Origin: Leptospira kanakyensis
Lineage (GTDB): Bacteria > Spirochaetota > Leptospiria > Leptospirales > Leptospiraceae
Assembly (NCBI RefSeq): GCF_004769235.1
Contig: NZ_RQFG01000012.1
Coordinates: 186,001 to 250,000 of the forward strand
DNA: 64,000 nt
Direction: 5' to 3'
Numbering within the stretch: position 1 is the first letter of the stretch; each line of letters begins with the position of its first letter. Positions 35,738 to 45,306 of the stretch are shown in pieces. Position numbers and translations under genes: made by a program. The notes under the pieces are model-generated. The model did not search any database and was not told the origin of the DNA. It saw only the letters and a program-made list of their open reading frames with translations.

Positions 35738-37082
35738 GTGCGATACCTCTCTTGCCACTGAAAAATTTACCAGTACTCAAAAAAGAATCTTTGCCAAAAA
35801 CTCAGATCGGGAACCAAACGAAGCACAGTCAATCGTTCATCTCCCTCGAATGGAACATGGGAAAGGATCTTCAGTTCGCACCACATATATTGAAATTCCA
35901 CAAAACCCAATCACTTACGAAGTATTTTTAAGTAAACCCTTTCATATGTGGGGGGCAGAAATGGGGGTAAATGAATTCGGCCTTTGTATTGGAAACGAAG
36001 CTGTATTTACCAACCTCAAAATAAAAAAACAAAACAATGGTTTGACGGGAATGGATTTAATTCGCCTAGCTTTAGAAAGATGTAAATCTGCTAAAGATGG
36101 ATTATTCCTAATCACAGAATTGTTAGAAACTTATGGACAGGATGCCTGTGGTGGATACGAAAACCGTTCGTTTTTTTACCATAATAGTTTTATCATTGCT
36201 GATAGAACCGATGGTTATGTTTTAGAAACAGCTGACAGGTATTGGGTGGCCAAAAAAATAGATTCTTTTTATGCCATATCCAATGGTTTGACCATTGGAT
36301 CAGATTTCGAATATTCCTCTTCAAACTTAATTGATAAACTAAAAGGAAAACAGGGAAAAGAATTCTCTTTTAAAAATTATTTCAGTGATCATTTTTATAC
36401 TTACATGAGTCACTGCAAAGACAGAAGGACATTACATCAAAAAACTGCGGAAAATTCCGAGAAAGAAAACGCCAATTATACAATCAAACAATCAATGGAT
36501 ACATTAAAAACACATGCAATTGAAACGGATGAATTTGAACCATCATCTTCCTCAATGAAATCACTTTGTTTACATGCGACAGGACCTACAACTCCAAACC
36601 AAACCAATGGAAGTTTAATTGTAGAGTGGGATACTTCAGAAACAAATCAAGATCCTTTGCGAGTTTTTTATACAGGAACATCGACCCCTTGCCTTAGTTT
36701 GTTCAAACCATTTTTTTTCGGAACAAAAAACTTCATCAATTCATCGAGCCTGATCTCAGATGCAACTTATTCAGAAACCTTATGGTGGTTACATGAATCA
36801 ATTGCGAGAAAATCAAATTTTGATTATCAATCCGTAAGATCAATCCTTGTCCCTGCGTTAACTGGGTTACAAGAATCAATTTTAAATATGTCAAAAGAAA
36901 ATCTTACTCTTCCAAAAAAGGAAGAAACACAATGGAGATTTTTAAAAGATCATGTCAATATTCTAAAAAAAATAGATGAAGAGCTCTTGCAGGTAAAAAT
37001 AGGAAGGAGCAGATGGCAGAATCCTTTATTCCAAATTTATTGGTCAGGACAAAATAGAAAACTAGGAATTCCTTTCAGCTAA
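35736..37082 (+). CDS. C69-family peptidase/secernin-like Ntn hydrolase
   Basis: 448 aa. The N-terminus MCDT puts a Cys at position 2, the Ntn-type nucleophile exposed after Met removal, which fixes the start. AKNSDREPNEAQ is the family signature of dipeptidase A/secernin proteins, and FHMWGAEMGVNEFGLCIGNEAVFT is the next conserved block. The protein is cytoplasmic (no signal peptide). It probably hydrolyses dipeptides or related amides; the secernin branch has unknown substrates. The 3' end overlaps the convergent glycerate kinase gene by 21 bp. Confidence 0.87.
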   Translation: MCDTSLATEKFTSTQKRIFAKNSDREPNEAQSIVHLPRMEHGKGSSVRTTYIEIPQNPITYEVFLSKPFHMWGAEMGVNEFGLCIGNEAVFTNLKIKKQNNGLTGMDLIRLALERCKSAKDGLFLITELLETYGQDACGGYENRSFFYHNSFIIADRTDGYVLETADRYWVAKKIDSFYAISNGLTIGSDFEYSSSNLIDKLKGKQGKEFSFKNYFSDHFYTYMSHCKDRRTLHQKTAENSEKENANYTIKQSMDTLKTHAIETDEFEPSSSSMKSLCLHATGPTTPNQTNGSLIVEWDTSETNQDPLRVFYTGTSTPCLSLFKPFFFGTKNFINSSSLISDATYSETLWWLHESIARKSNFDYQSVRSILVPALTGLQESILNMSKENLTLPKKEETQWRFLKDHVNILKKIDEELLQVKIGRSRWQNPLFQIYWSGQNRKLGIPFS

Positions 37083-38246
37083 CAAAAGAATAATGATATC
37101 ATTTACATTGGTTCCAGTGGCACCAGTCAAAAGAAGTGCATTTGAATCTTTGAGGATTGGATAGGAGTTTGATCGAATTAGTTCTGTTTCTGGATCCCAT
37201 CCTTTTTTTTTCATCACACCTAAACTTTCCGGCCCAATGATTCCGCCTGCTGCGTCAGTTGGTCCATCGGTTCCGTCTGTACCGCCGGACAAAACCAACC
37301 AATCTCGTTCAGTTTCAAAAGAATCCGTAAGAAGCGCCACTCGTAACGCAGTCTCTTGGTTACGTCCTCCAAGCCCATCTCCATTCACAGTACAAACCAA
37401 TTCTCCACCAAATAATATGGCCTGTTTGTTTGGATTCGTTTGGGCCAAACTCAATTCTGAAAAAACTTGTTCAGCTGTTTCTTCACTCGACTTATCCCAA
37501 GAGCTCGAAACTGTTTTTACTTCATAACCTAAATCCATCGCCTTTTTTTGAATCGCAGTGAGTGAATGAGATAAATTTCCCATAAGATAGTATTCACTTC
37601 CTGGATAAGTTGGTGCCGATGCAATCACATTAGGATCATCATCTAACACATCAGATATTACAAAAGTATAGACTTTTAAAAGGGGATTCAGTTTTCCAAG
37701 TAACTTACCACCCTTCACGGCTGAGAATTCTTTTCTCCTTCGATTGATTTCTTGGATGGGAAGCCCATCTTTTAATAAAGTTTGATTCAATTGGATGATG
37801 TTTTCCAATGTATATCCGGATTCCGGGATCTCAAATAAACTAGAACCTCCTCCTGATAACAAAACAATCAATTGATGGTCTTCACCTAGATCCATTAGTT
37901 CTGATAAAACTTCGCGGGAATATTTTTCTGAATTTTCATCTGGAATAGGATGAGAGGATTCTCTACACTTCAAAACACCTAACCTTTCTTTGGATTTGAT
38001 TTTTTCGGGAAGATGATTGTATTTCGTAAGAATGAACCCTGCATCCACAGGAAAAAAATCCAAAAAAGACAAAGCCATCGAATAAGCCGCTTTGCCTATG
38101 GCAAAAACATAATTCTTTTTTTGCGGATTCGAAAATAGATTCGTTAAATCAGGATGTGCTTTCCAAAACGGACCGGAAAGATATTTGGGAGTGGCCGCAT
38201 AAACACCTTCCCAATATAAGGATTCTATATCTTCCCTTAGATTCAC
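37062..38246 (-). CDS. Glycerate 2-kinase (GckA/MOFRL family)
   Basis: 394 aa. Two-domain DUF4147/MOFRL layout. Seen motifs: LSGGGSSLFEIP, the KGGKLL segment, GGRNQETALR and SGGTDGTDGPTDAAGG, the last typical of the MOFRL domain. The enzyme phosphorylates D-glycerate to 2-phosphoglycerate in serine or glyoxylate-linked routes. It starts 6 bp after the stop of the fused flavin/iron-sulfur gene, so they share an operon; a biochemical link is not obvious. Confidence 0.9.
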   Translation of the reverse strand: MNLREDIESLYWEGVYAATPKYLSGPFWKAHPDLTNLFSNPQKKNYVFAIGKAAYSMALSFLDFFPVDAGFILTKYNHLPEKIKSKERLGVLKCRESSHPIPDENSEKYSREVLSELMDLGEDHQLIVLLSGGGSSLFEIPESGYTLENIIQLNQTLLKDGLPIQEINRRRKEFSAVKGGKLLGKLNPLLKVYTFVISDVLDDDPNVIASAPTYPGSEYYLMGNLSHSLTAIQKKAMDLGYEVKTVSSSWDKSSEETAEQVFSELSLAQTNPNKQAILFGGELVCTVNGDGLGGRNQETALRVALLTDSFETERDWLVLSGGTDGTDGPTDAAGGIIGPESLGVMKKKGWDPETELIRSNSYPILKDSNALLLTGATGTNVNDIIILLLAERNS

Positions 38247-38252
38247 AAAAAA

Positions 38253-40514
38253 CTATTTCCGTAACTTAGCTTGAATGGAATCATAACGAATGCCTGAAGA
38301 TACAATTTCCCCAAATTCCAAAACATCTGTTGGACATAAAGAAACACAAGCAGAACAACGTACACATTGTACGCTATCCATAGGAATTCCTCGGCTCGCA
38401 TAACCCATAACATCAATCCCTTGATGGCAATTTTTAGTACAAATATTACAAGAAATACACTTTTTTTTCTCAGAAAAAATTCTGAATCTACTAAACTTTG
38501 CGTAGATATGCATGAGCGATGCCAATGGACAAAACATCCGACACCAAATTCTTCCAGAAAATAAAAAATAAAAACCAACACCCACAACACCAGCAAGCCC
38601 AATGTCAACGACTAGATCATAAATCCATTTGATGGAATCAGCTATTGATTCACCCATCTCAAGTTCCGGAATGAATGTTTTTCCATAAACACCCAAGAGT
38701 TTTAATGCAGTCAGTAAAAAAGCTATAAAAAGAATGTATTGGCCCGAATGTTCCAAACGGTAAGCCCATTTCCCATGTGGCATTTTTTGTCTGTGTTCAT
38801 CTCCCAAAGTTTCGGCAAGACCACCGCAAGAACAAATCCAACCGCAATAAGCACCTTTTCCATAACGGTATACCAAAAAAGGGATGATACCAAAAGTAAA
38901 GAACAATCCGTAACCTAACCAGAAGTTGGTGATTCCACCGTCATACAACACACCCATACTAAGAGGCCATGCCAAAATAAACCCATAAGCCTTCCAGTAG
39001 GCATCGTTTGGAAAAATTTCTCGACGAAGAAAACCATCGGGACTCCCTAGGTATCCTAAATCACCCAATGTTGGTAAAATAAGTTCAGGCAAAAGGAACA
39101 AAAAGAATATTTGGACAAAAATTAAACTGAGTGTTTGATAAAGTATATAATCAGTTTTTCGAACTTTAATCCTTCGAATTCCAAAAACCAAAATGGTGAG
39201 AGAATACAACATGGTGTAATGGAAGGAAGGATATTTACCAAATAAGAGATAACCGAAATATGTAGAAGATAAATAAACGAAAAGAAAATAAAAGAAAACT
39301 CCCAAAAGATAGGTATTACGAATCAATATCCATGGTTGAAAATTTTTTACGCCCCTTTTCCACTTTAAAAATATAAAAGAAACCAATCCGAGAATTGTCA
39401 AACCAGCAAATCCTGTAGCAACAGGAGAAAACCAACCCGGCCCATAAAATGATGCCTTTCCTAAATAAGCAAGACCGGCAAAGGAAAGGAGAGTGAAAAA
39501 ACCAATCCAATCTAAAATCGATTTTTCATTCTGAATTTTAATTCCAATTTTTTTAAGAAAGGATATTGGGGCTAAATTTCCAATCAGAATATAAACCAAA
39601 TCAGCTTTACGTTTGTTAGATGAACCAGGAGAACGCACAAATACATTTTGTTCTGTAATCTCAGTAACTTCAGACTCCAATAAGAGTTTTATTTTTCCCT
39701 CTCCAATTTTTTTCTCTAAAAGAATTCTGTTTTTTTCTTTGGGTCTTTGAAGATCTTTTCCGCGATGGATTAGAGTGACTTCATTTGCATAATCGGAACA
39801 AAGAATGGCCGCCTCCAAAGCACTATCCCCCCCTCCCACGATAACTACGGATTTGTCTTTTGAATCATAAGGATCAAAAAAACGATAAAAAACATTGGGA
39901 CTCGACTCACCCTTAACACCCAATCGTTTCGGATCTCCCGATTTTCCAATCGCAATCACCACTGAATGTGTAGAATAAATATCACCAGATTCCGTTTTGA
40001 CAATGTAGTGTGAACCATTTGATTCAATAGAAGAAACTCGTTTCCCTACTTGTAATTCAATAGGTTCTTTTTTTAATAGTTGATTTAGATATTCTAACAA
40101 ATCCTCTTTATTAGAATCTTGAATTATAATTTTTGATTTGGAAATTGTTTCTTTGGGTTCTGCAAAGATAGGTTTTTGTTTTGGATAACTTTGGATAGTT
40201 TGGAAAGGAAGGTTTGCTTCCAGAACCACATATTTTTTTTTCAATCGATTTGCTTCGTATGCACAAGACAAACCTGCAGGACCTGAACCAATGATCACAA
40301 CATCCAAAGCCTCTGTTTTATTTTCTCGAATGTGTTTCCAAACATTCACCCCACTTTCGGCAGCGAGTTTAAGTAAAGGAACACCAGTTAGATCTCCAAT
40401 GATAAATACATTCGAAAGGTTTGTTTCATAAGAATCTGAAACTTCGGGATATATTTCCACAACACCCGTTGGAGCAGATTTGGTTAACCATTGAAAATAA
40501 GCTGCAGGCCACAT
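38253..40514 (-). CDS. Fused NAD(P)/FAD oxidoreductase and membrane polyferredoxin
   Basis: 753 aa. Residues 1-65 hold a GDLTGVPLLKLAAESG segment, like the C-terminal end of a thioredoxin-reductase fold. Residues 68-330 form a thioredoxin-reductase-like domain with two Rossmann sites (GSGPAGLSCAYEA and GGGDSALEAA). Then several membrane helices (345-650) with a cytoplasmic CGWICSCGG motif, and a C-terminal NapH/CcoG-like part: CRMFCPL, CISCNICTKNC and CVRCSACVSLCP, i.e. two 4Fe-4S clusters. It probably carries electrons from NAD(P)H via FAD to iron-sulfur centres at the membrane. The terminal acceptor is unknown. First gene of an operon with glycerate kinase. Confidence 0.85.
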   Translation of the reverse strand: MWPAAYFQWLTKSAPTGVVEIYPEVSDSYETNLSNVFIIGDLTGVPLLKLAAESGVNVWKHIRENKTEALDVVIIGSGPAGLSCAYEANRLKKKYVVLEANLPFQTIQSYPKQKPIFAEPKETISKSKIIIQDSNKEDLLEYLNQLLKKEPIELQVGKRVSSIESNGSHYIVKTESGDIYSTHSVVIAIGKSGDPKRLGVKGESSPNVFYRFFDPYDSKDKSVVIVGGGDSALEAAILCSDYANEVTLIHRGKDLQRPKEKNRILLEKKIGEGKIKLLLESEVTEITEQNVFVRSPGSSNKRKADLVYILIGNLAPISFLKKIGIKIQNEKSILDWIGFFTLLSFAGLAYLGKASFYGPGWFSPVATGFAGLTILGLVSFIFLKWKRGVKNFQPWILIRNTYLLGVFFYFLFVYLSSTYFGYLLFGKYPSFHYTMLYSLTILVFGIRRIKVRKTDYILYQTLSLIFVQIFFLFLLPELILPTLGDLGYLGSPDGFLRREIFPNDAYWKAYGFILAWPLSMGVLYDGGITNFWLGYGLFFTFGIIPFLVYRYGKGAYCGWICSCGGLAETLGDEHRQKMPHGKWAYRLEHSGQYILFIAFLLTALKLLGVYGKTFIPELEMGESIADSIKWIYDLVVDIGLAGVVGVGFYFLFSGRIWCRMFCPLASLMHIYAKFSRFRIFSEKKKCISCNICTKNCHQGIDVMGYASRGIPMDSVQCVRCSACVSLCPTDVLEFGEIVSSGIRYDSIQAKLRK

Positions 40515-40554
40515 ATTTATGATTCGAATACAGGTATAAAAAAAAGAAATGAAA

Positions 40555-41859
40555 TTAACGGGTTAGAGGTAGTTGGATGATAATTTTTGTTCCTTCTTCA
40601 GGGCGACTGACTACACGAAGATTGCCACCTTGTTCTTTTAATAATTCCATACAAACTAAAAGCCCAAGACCTGTTCCTTTTTCACCAACAGTTCCAAACC
40701 CAGAAGTAAACCGTTTTCCTTCGATTATTTTTTCCAAAAGATCGTTGGTCATTCCTATTCCTTGGTCTAATATTTGAATTTCCATAAATGACGATACCGA
40801 TTTTGCTTCAACGGCTACCTTTCCTTTAGGATGCGAATATTTTATCGCATTCGATAGTATATTACGCAGCACCGTTGATGTCATCCTTTCATCACAATAA
40901 ATCGAATCATCGGTAGGAACTTTTGTTTCCCAACGAATTTCTTTATTTGTGGCTTGGATGTTCAATATATCCATTGTATTTTTTAAAAGGACGGATAAAC
41001 TTACGTTCTTAGGATTACACTGTGTTTTCTTTGTTTCGTTTTGAACCCAATCAAGTAAACTTTCTAATACTAAATAAGATTGGTTTATACTTTTTTTAAG
41101 TTCCTTTAATCCTAAAACCAACTCCTCCCTTTCGGGTAAGGAACCAGTCAAATAACCCAAATAATTACTCATCGTTCCCATTGGGCCTTTTAAATCATGA
41201 GCAAGGATAGAAAATATACGATCTTTATGATCATTGATTCGGATCATTTCCTTTTGAATCCGATTGATATTTCTTAAAAAATAAAACATAAACAAGGCAA
41301 CAAAAGACAGACAGGAAACAACAGAATTCACCCGAAACAAATCTTGAATATCTTTTCGATATAAAAGAGTCCCTTCTTTAAACACACCAGGATCGCCAAA
41401 AAACTCGAACCAAACATAAAATGAAGTATTCACCAGAAATAAAAAGAGAATCCACCACTTGTCGTCATAAGAAAAAAGAACAAAGGGAATGATAGCAAAC
41501 ACAAGAAAGTAATAATAAAATCCGCCTGAAGTTCCAAAACTAAACGTTGAAACACATAATAACGGTACAGAAATGATGAAGACTAAAATGAATCTTGAAA
41601 GAGCATACCTGCCCTTTAGATTGAAATACAAAACCATAAAAAAAACAAAAACAACAATGGTATGAACAAAATTCATAACCTGATAATAAGGAGCTTCGGC
41701 GATAGTGAAAAATAAGGAATATTGAACGTTCGAAAAAATTCCCAAAAAAGCGATTAAATTAGAAAGTTGAACACGAACAGAGGACTCTAATCCCAATTGT
41801 TCCGTAACTCCTAAATTTAATAACTTTCGGATGCTTAACCTTTCCAGCAAAACATTCAT
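40555..41859 (-). CDS. Membrane histidine kinase
   Basis: 434 aa. Six or so membrane helices in residues 30-210 (FLGIFSNVQYSLFF, VVFVFFMVLYF and others), a short coiled linker, a HisKA with LAHDLKGPMGTM, and a HATPase with LDQGIGMT and GTGLGLLVCMELL. No receiver. It overlaps the upstream SpoIIE-phosphatase gene by 4 bp (ATGA type), so the two are translationally coupled and probably act in one pathway. The sensed signal is unknown. Confidence 0.9.
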   Translation of the reverse strand: MNVLLERLSIRKLLNLGVTEQLGLESSVRVQLSNLIAFLGIFSNVQYSLFFTIAEAPYYQVMNFVHTIVVFVFFMVLYFNLKGRYALSRFILVFIISVPLLCVSTFSFGTSGGFYYYFLVFAIIPFVLFSYDDKWWILFLFLVNTSFYVWFEFFGDPGVFKEGTLLYRKDIQDLFRVNSVVSCLSFVALFMFYFLRNINRIQKEMIRINDHKDRIFSILAHDLKGPMGTMSNYLGYLTGSLPEREELVLGLKELKKSINQSYLVLESLLDWVQNETKKTQCNPKNVSLSVLLKNTMDILNIQATNKEIRWETKVPTDDSIYCDERMTSTVLRNILSNAIKYSHPKGKVAVEAKSVSSFMEIQILDQGIGMTNDLLEKIIEGKRFTSGFGTVGEKGTGLGLLVCMELLKEQGGNLRVVSRPEEGTKIIIQLPLTR

Positions 41860-43742
41860 TTGATATCGATCGTAAAGTAAGTTACGTCATCTGACAAACG
41901 AAATGCGAAATTTCGAATGTCCTTTTTGATTTTTTCGTTGAGGTCTTTGGGAGGAAGGTTTAGACCCGCAGCCAACTGTTCCTTTAGTCTTAATTCTCCG
42001 TACAATTCCCTATTTTTATTTTGGCTCTCGGTAATCCCATCCGTATAAAAGAAAAAACGATCCCCGGGTTTCAAATCCTTTGTGAATGTTTCCACAAGAA
42101 CATCCTTCTTCCAACCCATGATTGGCCCACGCCCCTCGAGAGGTGTTAAAGAGTTCGAAATGGCATTCATCGAATATGGGCTGGGATGGCCCATCACCGA
42201 ATATTTTAATATGGATTTTTCTAAATCAAAATGACTAACAACGGCTGTGATATAATTTTTTTCAACGACTGGTAACATCTTTAGATTTAACTCTGACAAA
42301 AAAAGCGCAGGGTCTTTTTCTTTAGGTGCAATTTCTAAAAAGTTTACCTTTAACATACTCGCAATTAAAGCAGCGGCAATCCCATGCCCTAAAACATCAC
42401 ATAACAAAAAACTAATGGAACCATCTTTATGGATAAAATAATCAAAATAATCTCCACCAATTTTTTCCATAGGCATAAAAACGGAGGCAACACTAAGGGT
42501 ATTATGTTTGAATTCCATCGGAGGAATGAGTTTGGATTGTAAACCTGCTGCCATCACCAAATCATCATGTAAAAGTTTATACTGTTTATGTAACTCTTGT
42601 GTGCGAAGGGTGACCAACATTTCTAGAGATTCATTTAGGTTTTTAAGTTCCCTTCTTGTTCTTGCACTTTGTAAGGCAATGGCAAACACTCCTGCAAACA
42701 AAAAAGTCAAAATTCCATATTGAGTTAAATAGGCATTTTTTCCTGTTAATACATCGGTAATGACATCCGCAATTCCAAAAAATGTTGCCACAAGTGCACC
42801 TAAAGAAACAACAATTGCCTCTGCACTTTTTTTATAATTTTTAATTAGTAACTGGAGGAGAATGGGAACCTTTATTCCAAGCAAAAGATACCAAATGTAA
42901 ACCAGATAAAAACGACTATCTGGATCCATAGAGAATAATTGAAACAACGCAAGCACGGTATCCAAAAAGAAAGTGATCGCCGCAAGTTTAGTAATACGAC
43001 GATCAAAGAGGCTATGGACAAACAACATAATAAAAACAGGAAAGATAAATTGACTAAAAAACAATAAACGAACAAGGATTTCCGGTTCAATCAAAAGAAA
43101 GTGAATTTTATTGAGAACAGGCAATCGCCAACCCACAAAAAATACAGCCGTTCCCGCAAGATACAATCCCGATTTGGAAGAACGATTCAATGCATATCCA
43201 ATTGCTTGTTGTAAAAAAATCCCAAAAAACAAAGCAAGTATTAGGATTTGATTTACATCTTCATAAACCATTTTGTCTTTGATTTGGTCTTGTGATCCAA
43301 AAATAGGAATGGAACGAAATATACCGCACCTAAACTGTGTTTCACGACATTCAATAGCAACAGTCAGTTCATTTTTTCCTTCTGTCACAAAAGAGATTGG
43401 AATCTCATAATATCGAACTTTGTGCCAATAAGGATAATAGTCTGGTGAAAAACTCCCAGTGGAACCAATGGATTTTCCATTCCAGAATGTTTGATCAGCG
43501 GAATGAATACGATCCATATAGACGGCAAGCGAGGACTCCGGTAAAGTAGGGACTAAAATTTCCAATCGATACTTACCACGTAAAGGGACTTTGTATCCTT
43601 GGTTGACCAAAGGAACACCGACTGACACCGGTTTAGGATTCATTTCTCCCTCGGCCTGAAATGTCCAACCCGATTCTAATGATAGAACCTCTGCACTGAG
43701 TGATACAGTAGAAAGAAACACGAATGAAAAAACGAGTTTCAT
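41856..43742 (-). CDS. 7TM receptor with SpoIIE-type PP2C serine phosphatase
   Basis: About 628 aa from ATG 43742 (GGAG 5 nt upstream; GTG 43760 is less likely). Signal peptide, extracytoplasmic beta-sandwich domain (residues 20-170; jelly-roll like, GTFxxG region), seven membrane helices (175-385), coiled coil (LKNLNESLEMLVTLRTQEL), and PP2C domain with GGDYFDYF, CDVLGHG, YTDGITES and SDDVTYF metal-binding motifs. Same architecture as the gene at 26195 but a distinct sensor. It is coupled to a histidine kinase gene, suggesting a partner-switching branch linked to two-component signalling. Confidence 0.87.
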   Translation of the reverse strand: MKLVFSFVFLSTVSLSAEVLSLESGWTFQAEGEMNPKPVSVGVPLVNQGYKVPLRGKYRLEILVPTLPESSLAVYMDRIHSADQTFWNGKSIGSTGSFSPDYYPYWHKVRYYEIPISFVTEGKNELTVAIECRETQFRCGIFRSIPIFGSQDQIKDKMVYEDVNQILILALFFGIFLQQAIGYALNRSSKSGLYLAGTAVFFVGWRLPVLNKIHFLLIEPEILVRLLFFSQFIFPVFIMLFVHSLFDRRITKLAAITFFLDTVLALFQLFSMDPDSRFYLVYIWYLLLGIKVPILLQLLIKNYKKSAEAIVVSLGALVATFFGIADVITDVLTGKNAYLTQYGILTFLFAGVFAIALQSARTRRELKNLNESLEMLVTLRTQELHKQYKLLHDDLVMAAGLQSKLIPPMEFKHNTLSVASVFMPMEKIGGDYFDYFIHKDGSISFLLCDVLGHGIAAALIASMLKVNFLEIAPKEKDPALFLSELNLKMLPVVEKNYITAVVSHFDLEKSILKYSVMGHPSPYSMNAISNSLTPLEGRGPIMGWKKDVLVETFTKDLKPGDRFFFYTDGITESQNKNRELYGELRLKEQLAAGLNLPPKDLNEKIKKDIRNFAFRLSDDVTYFTIDIK

Positions 43743-43824
43743 GGAATCTCCGGAGAACACCGAAAGGATTGAATAGAATCCACAAAGAAGTGCAAGGATT
43801 TTTTCAGAATGATTGGAAAGAGAA

Positions 43825-43852
43825 AACCCTGCCTACCTTGGCAGACAGGGTT
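43825..43852. terminator. Terminator of the catalase operon
   Basis: AACCCTG (43825-43831) and CAGGGTT (43846-43852) form the outer stem, with CTGCC/GGCAG inside. On the minus strand it is followed by TTTTCTC. It lies just beyond the catalase stop. Confidence 0.7.
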
Positions 43853-43858
43853 ACCGAC

Positions 43859-45286
43859 CTAAAGTCCGGCTTTTTCTGCGATTTTTTTTCCGTATTCAGG
43901 ATCACATTTGGTAAAGTGTTCCACGTTCTTTTTCACCAAATCCTTGGGAATCCCTTTCATGGTTCCAGCAATTACGGAGGTAAGCCTTTCCTTTTCCTCT
44001 GGTTTCAACATTCGATACAAATCACCCGCTTGGGAAAAATCATCATTTTCTTTATGGCTATTGTAACGATCGGCATCACCAGAAATTCGAAGTGGGGGTT
44101 CCGCTAACTGCTCGTCTTCTATTGGCCCAGAAAAACCATTTGGTTCATAGTTATCATACGAAGGATTTTCCTCTGAACGATATCCATCCATTTGATAATT
44201 TTTTGTTGGACTCAAAGATCGATTTACAGGAATTAGTTGGTAATTTCCACCCAATCTATATCTTTGTGCATCAGGATAAGCAAATAACCTACCTTGCAAC
44301 ATTTTATCAGGAGAAACTCCAATCCCAGGAACCAAATTACTTGGACTAAAAGCTGCTTGTTCCACTTCAAAAAAGTAATTTTTTGGATTTCGATTCAATT
44401 CGAGTTCACCTACTTCAATCAAAGGATAATCTTTATGTGACCAAATCTTTGTTAAATCAAAAGGATTTACTTTGTAATTGTCCGCATCCTTTTCTGGCAT
44501 AATTTGAACACATACTCTCCATTTCGGAAAATCTTTTTTATGAATGGATTCAAACAAATCTCTTGTTGCATAATCTGGATCTGATCCTGCTAGTTCTCCT
44601 GCCTTTTCAGGAGTTAAATTTTTAATTCCCTGTTTGGATTTGAAATGAAACTTAACCCAAAATCTTTCGGACTTTTGATTCCAAAAACTAAAAGTATGTG
44701 AGCCGTACCCATTCATAAACCGATACCCATCTGGAATCCCTCGGTCACTGAATAAAATTGTAATTTGGTGCATAGCCTCTGGTGCCTGTGACCAATAGTC
44801 CCACATTCTAACCGGATTTTTATAGCCAGTGATAGGATCTCTTTTTTGTGAGTGTATGAAGTCAGGAAACTTCAACGGATCTCTTTCAAAAAAGACAGGG
44901 GTGTTATTACCAACAACATCCCAAATCCCGTCTTCGGTATAAAACTTCACAGCAAATCCCCTTGGGTCACGTTCAGTATCAGCCGAACCTTTTTCACCTG
45001 CAACAGTAGAAAACCGAAGAAATAGAGGTGTTTCTTTTCCTACTTTTTGAAAAACTTTTGCAATGGTGTAATCTGATAAATCTTTTGTTAGACGAAAAAC
45101 TCCATAAGCACCCGCACCTTTAGCGTGAACCACTCTTTCCGGAATTCTTTCTCGATTGAAATGAGCTAGTTTTTCTATCAAATGGGTATCCTGGATGAGA
45201 ACAGGTCCTCTTTTTCCTGCGGTTACGCTGTGTTGGTTACTAGAAACAGGTTGTCCGCCTGCTGTTGTTAGTTGATTTTTGCTCAT
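43859..45286 (-). CDS. katA: Heme catalase (small-subunit type)
   Basis: 475 aa, clade 3 size. The N-terminal TTAGGQPV and catalytic His in [12 protein letters not shown] are present, Asn/Phe region [19 protein letters not shown], and the proximal heme Tyr in [14 protein letters not shown]. It converts H2O2 to water and oxygen. It lies 20 bp after ankB with a strong SD (AAAGGAGG). The PerR palindromes at 45883 and 45927 should control the ankB-katA operon; in pathogenic Leptospira the same catalase-ankyrin-PerR neighbourhood is known (there named katE). Symbol chosen for size class. Confidence 0.95.
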   Translation of the reverse strand: MSKNQLTTAGGQPVSSNQHSVTAGKRGPVLIQDTHLIEKLAHFNRERIPERVVHAKGAGAYGVFRLTKDLSDYTIAKVFQKVGKETPLFLRFSTVAGEKGSADTERDPRGFAVKFYTEDGIWDVVGNNTPVFFERDPLKFPDFIHSQKRDPITGYKNPVRMWDYWSQAPEAMHQITILFSDRGIPDGYRFMNGYGSHTFSFWNQKSERFWVKFHFKSKQGIKNLTPEKAGELAGSDPDYATRDLFESIHKKDFPKWRVCVQIMPEKDADNYKVNPFDLTKIWSHKDYPLIEVGELELNRNPKNYFFEVEQAAFSPSNLVPGIGVSPDKMLQGRLFAYPDAQRYRLGGNYQLIPVNRSLSPTKNYQMDGYRSEENPSYDNYEPNGFSGPIEDEQLAEPPLRISGDADRYNSHKENDDFSQAGDLYRMLKPEEKERLTSVIAGTMKGIPKDLVKKNVEHFTKCDPEYGKKIAEKAGL

Positions 45287-45306
45287 ACCTGAGCCTCCTT
45301 TTTATT

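Noticed and set aside
33171..35780. Longer ATPase starts at 35780 or 35729
   Set aside because: They overlap the fixed start of the divergent C69 peptidase and add residues without family similarity.
38243..38608. 121-codon ORF inside the fused flavin/iron-sulfur gene
   Set aside because: Shifted frame on the same strand as the 753-aa gene, with no Shine-Dalgarno; a shadow of the real frame.
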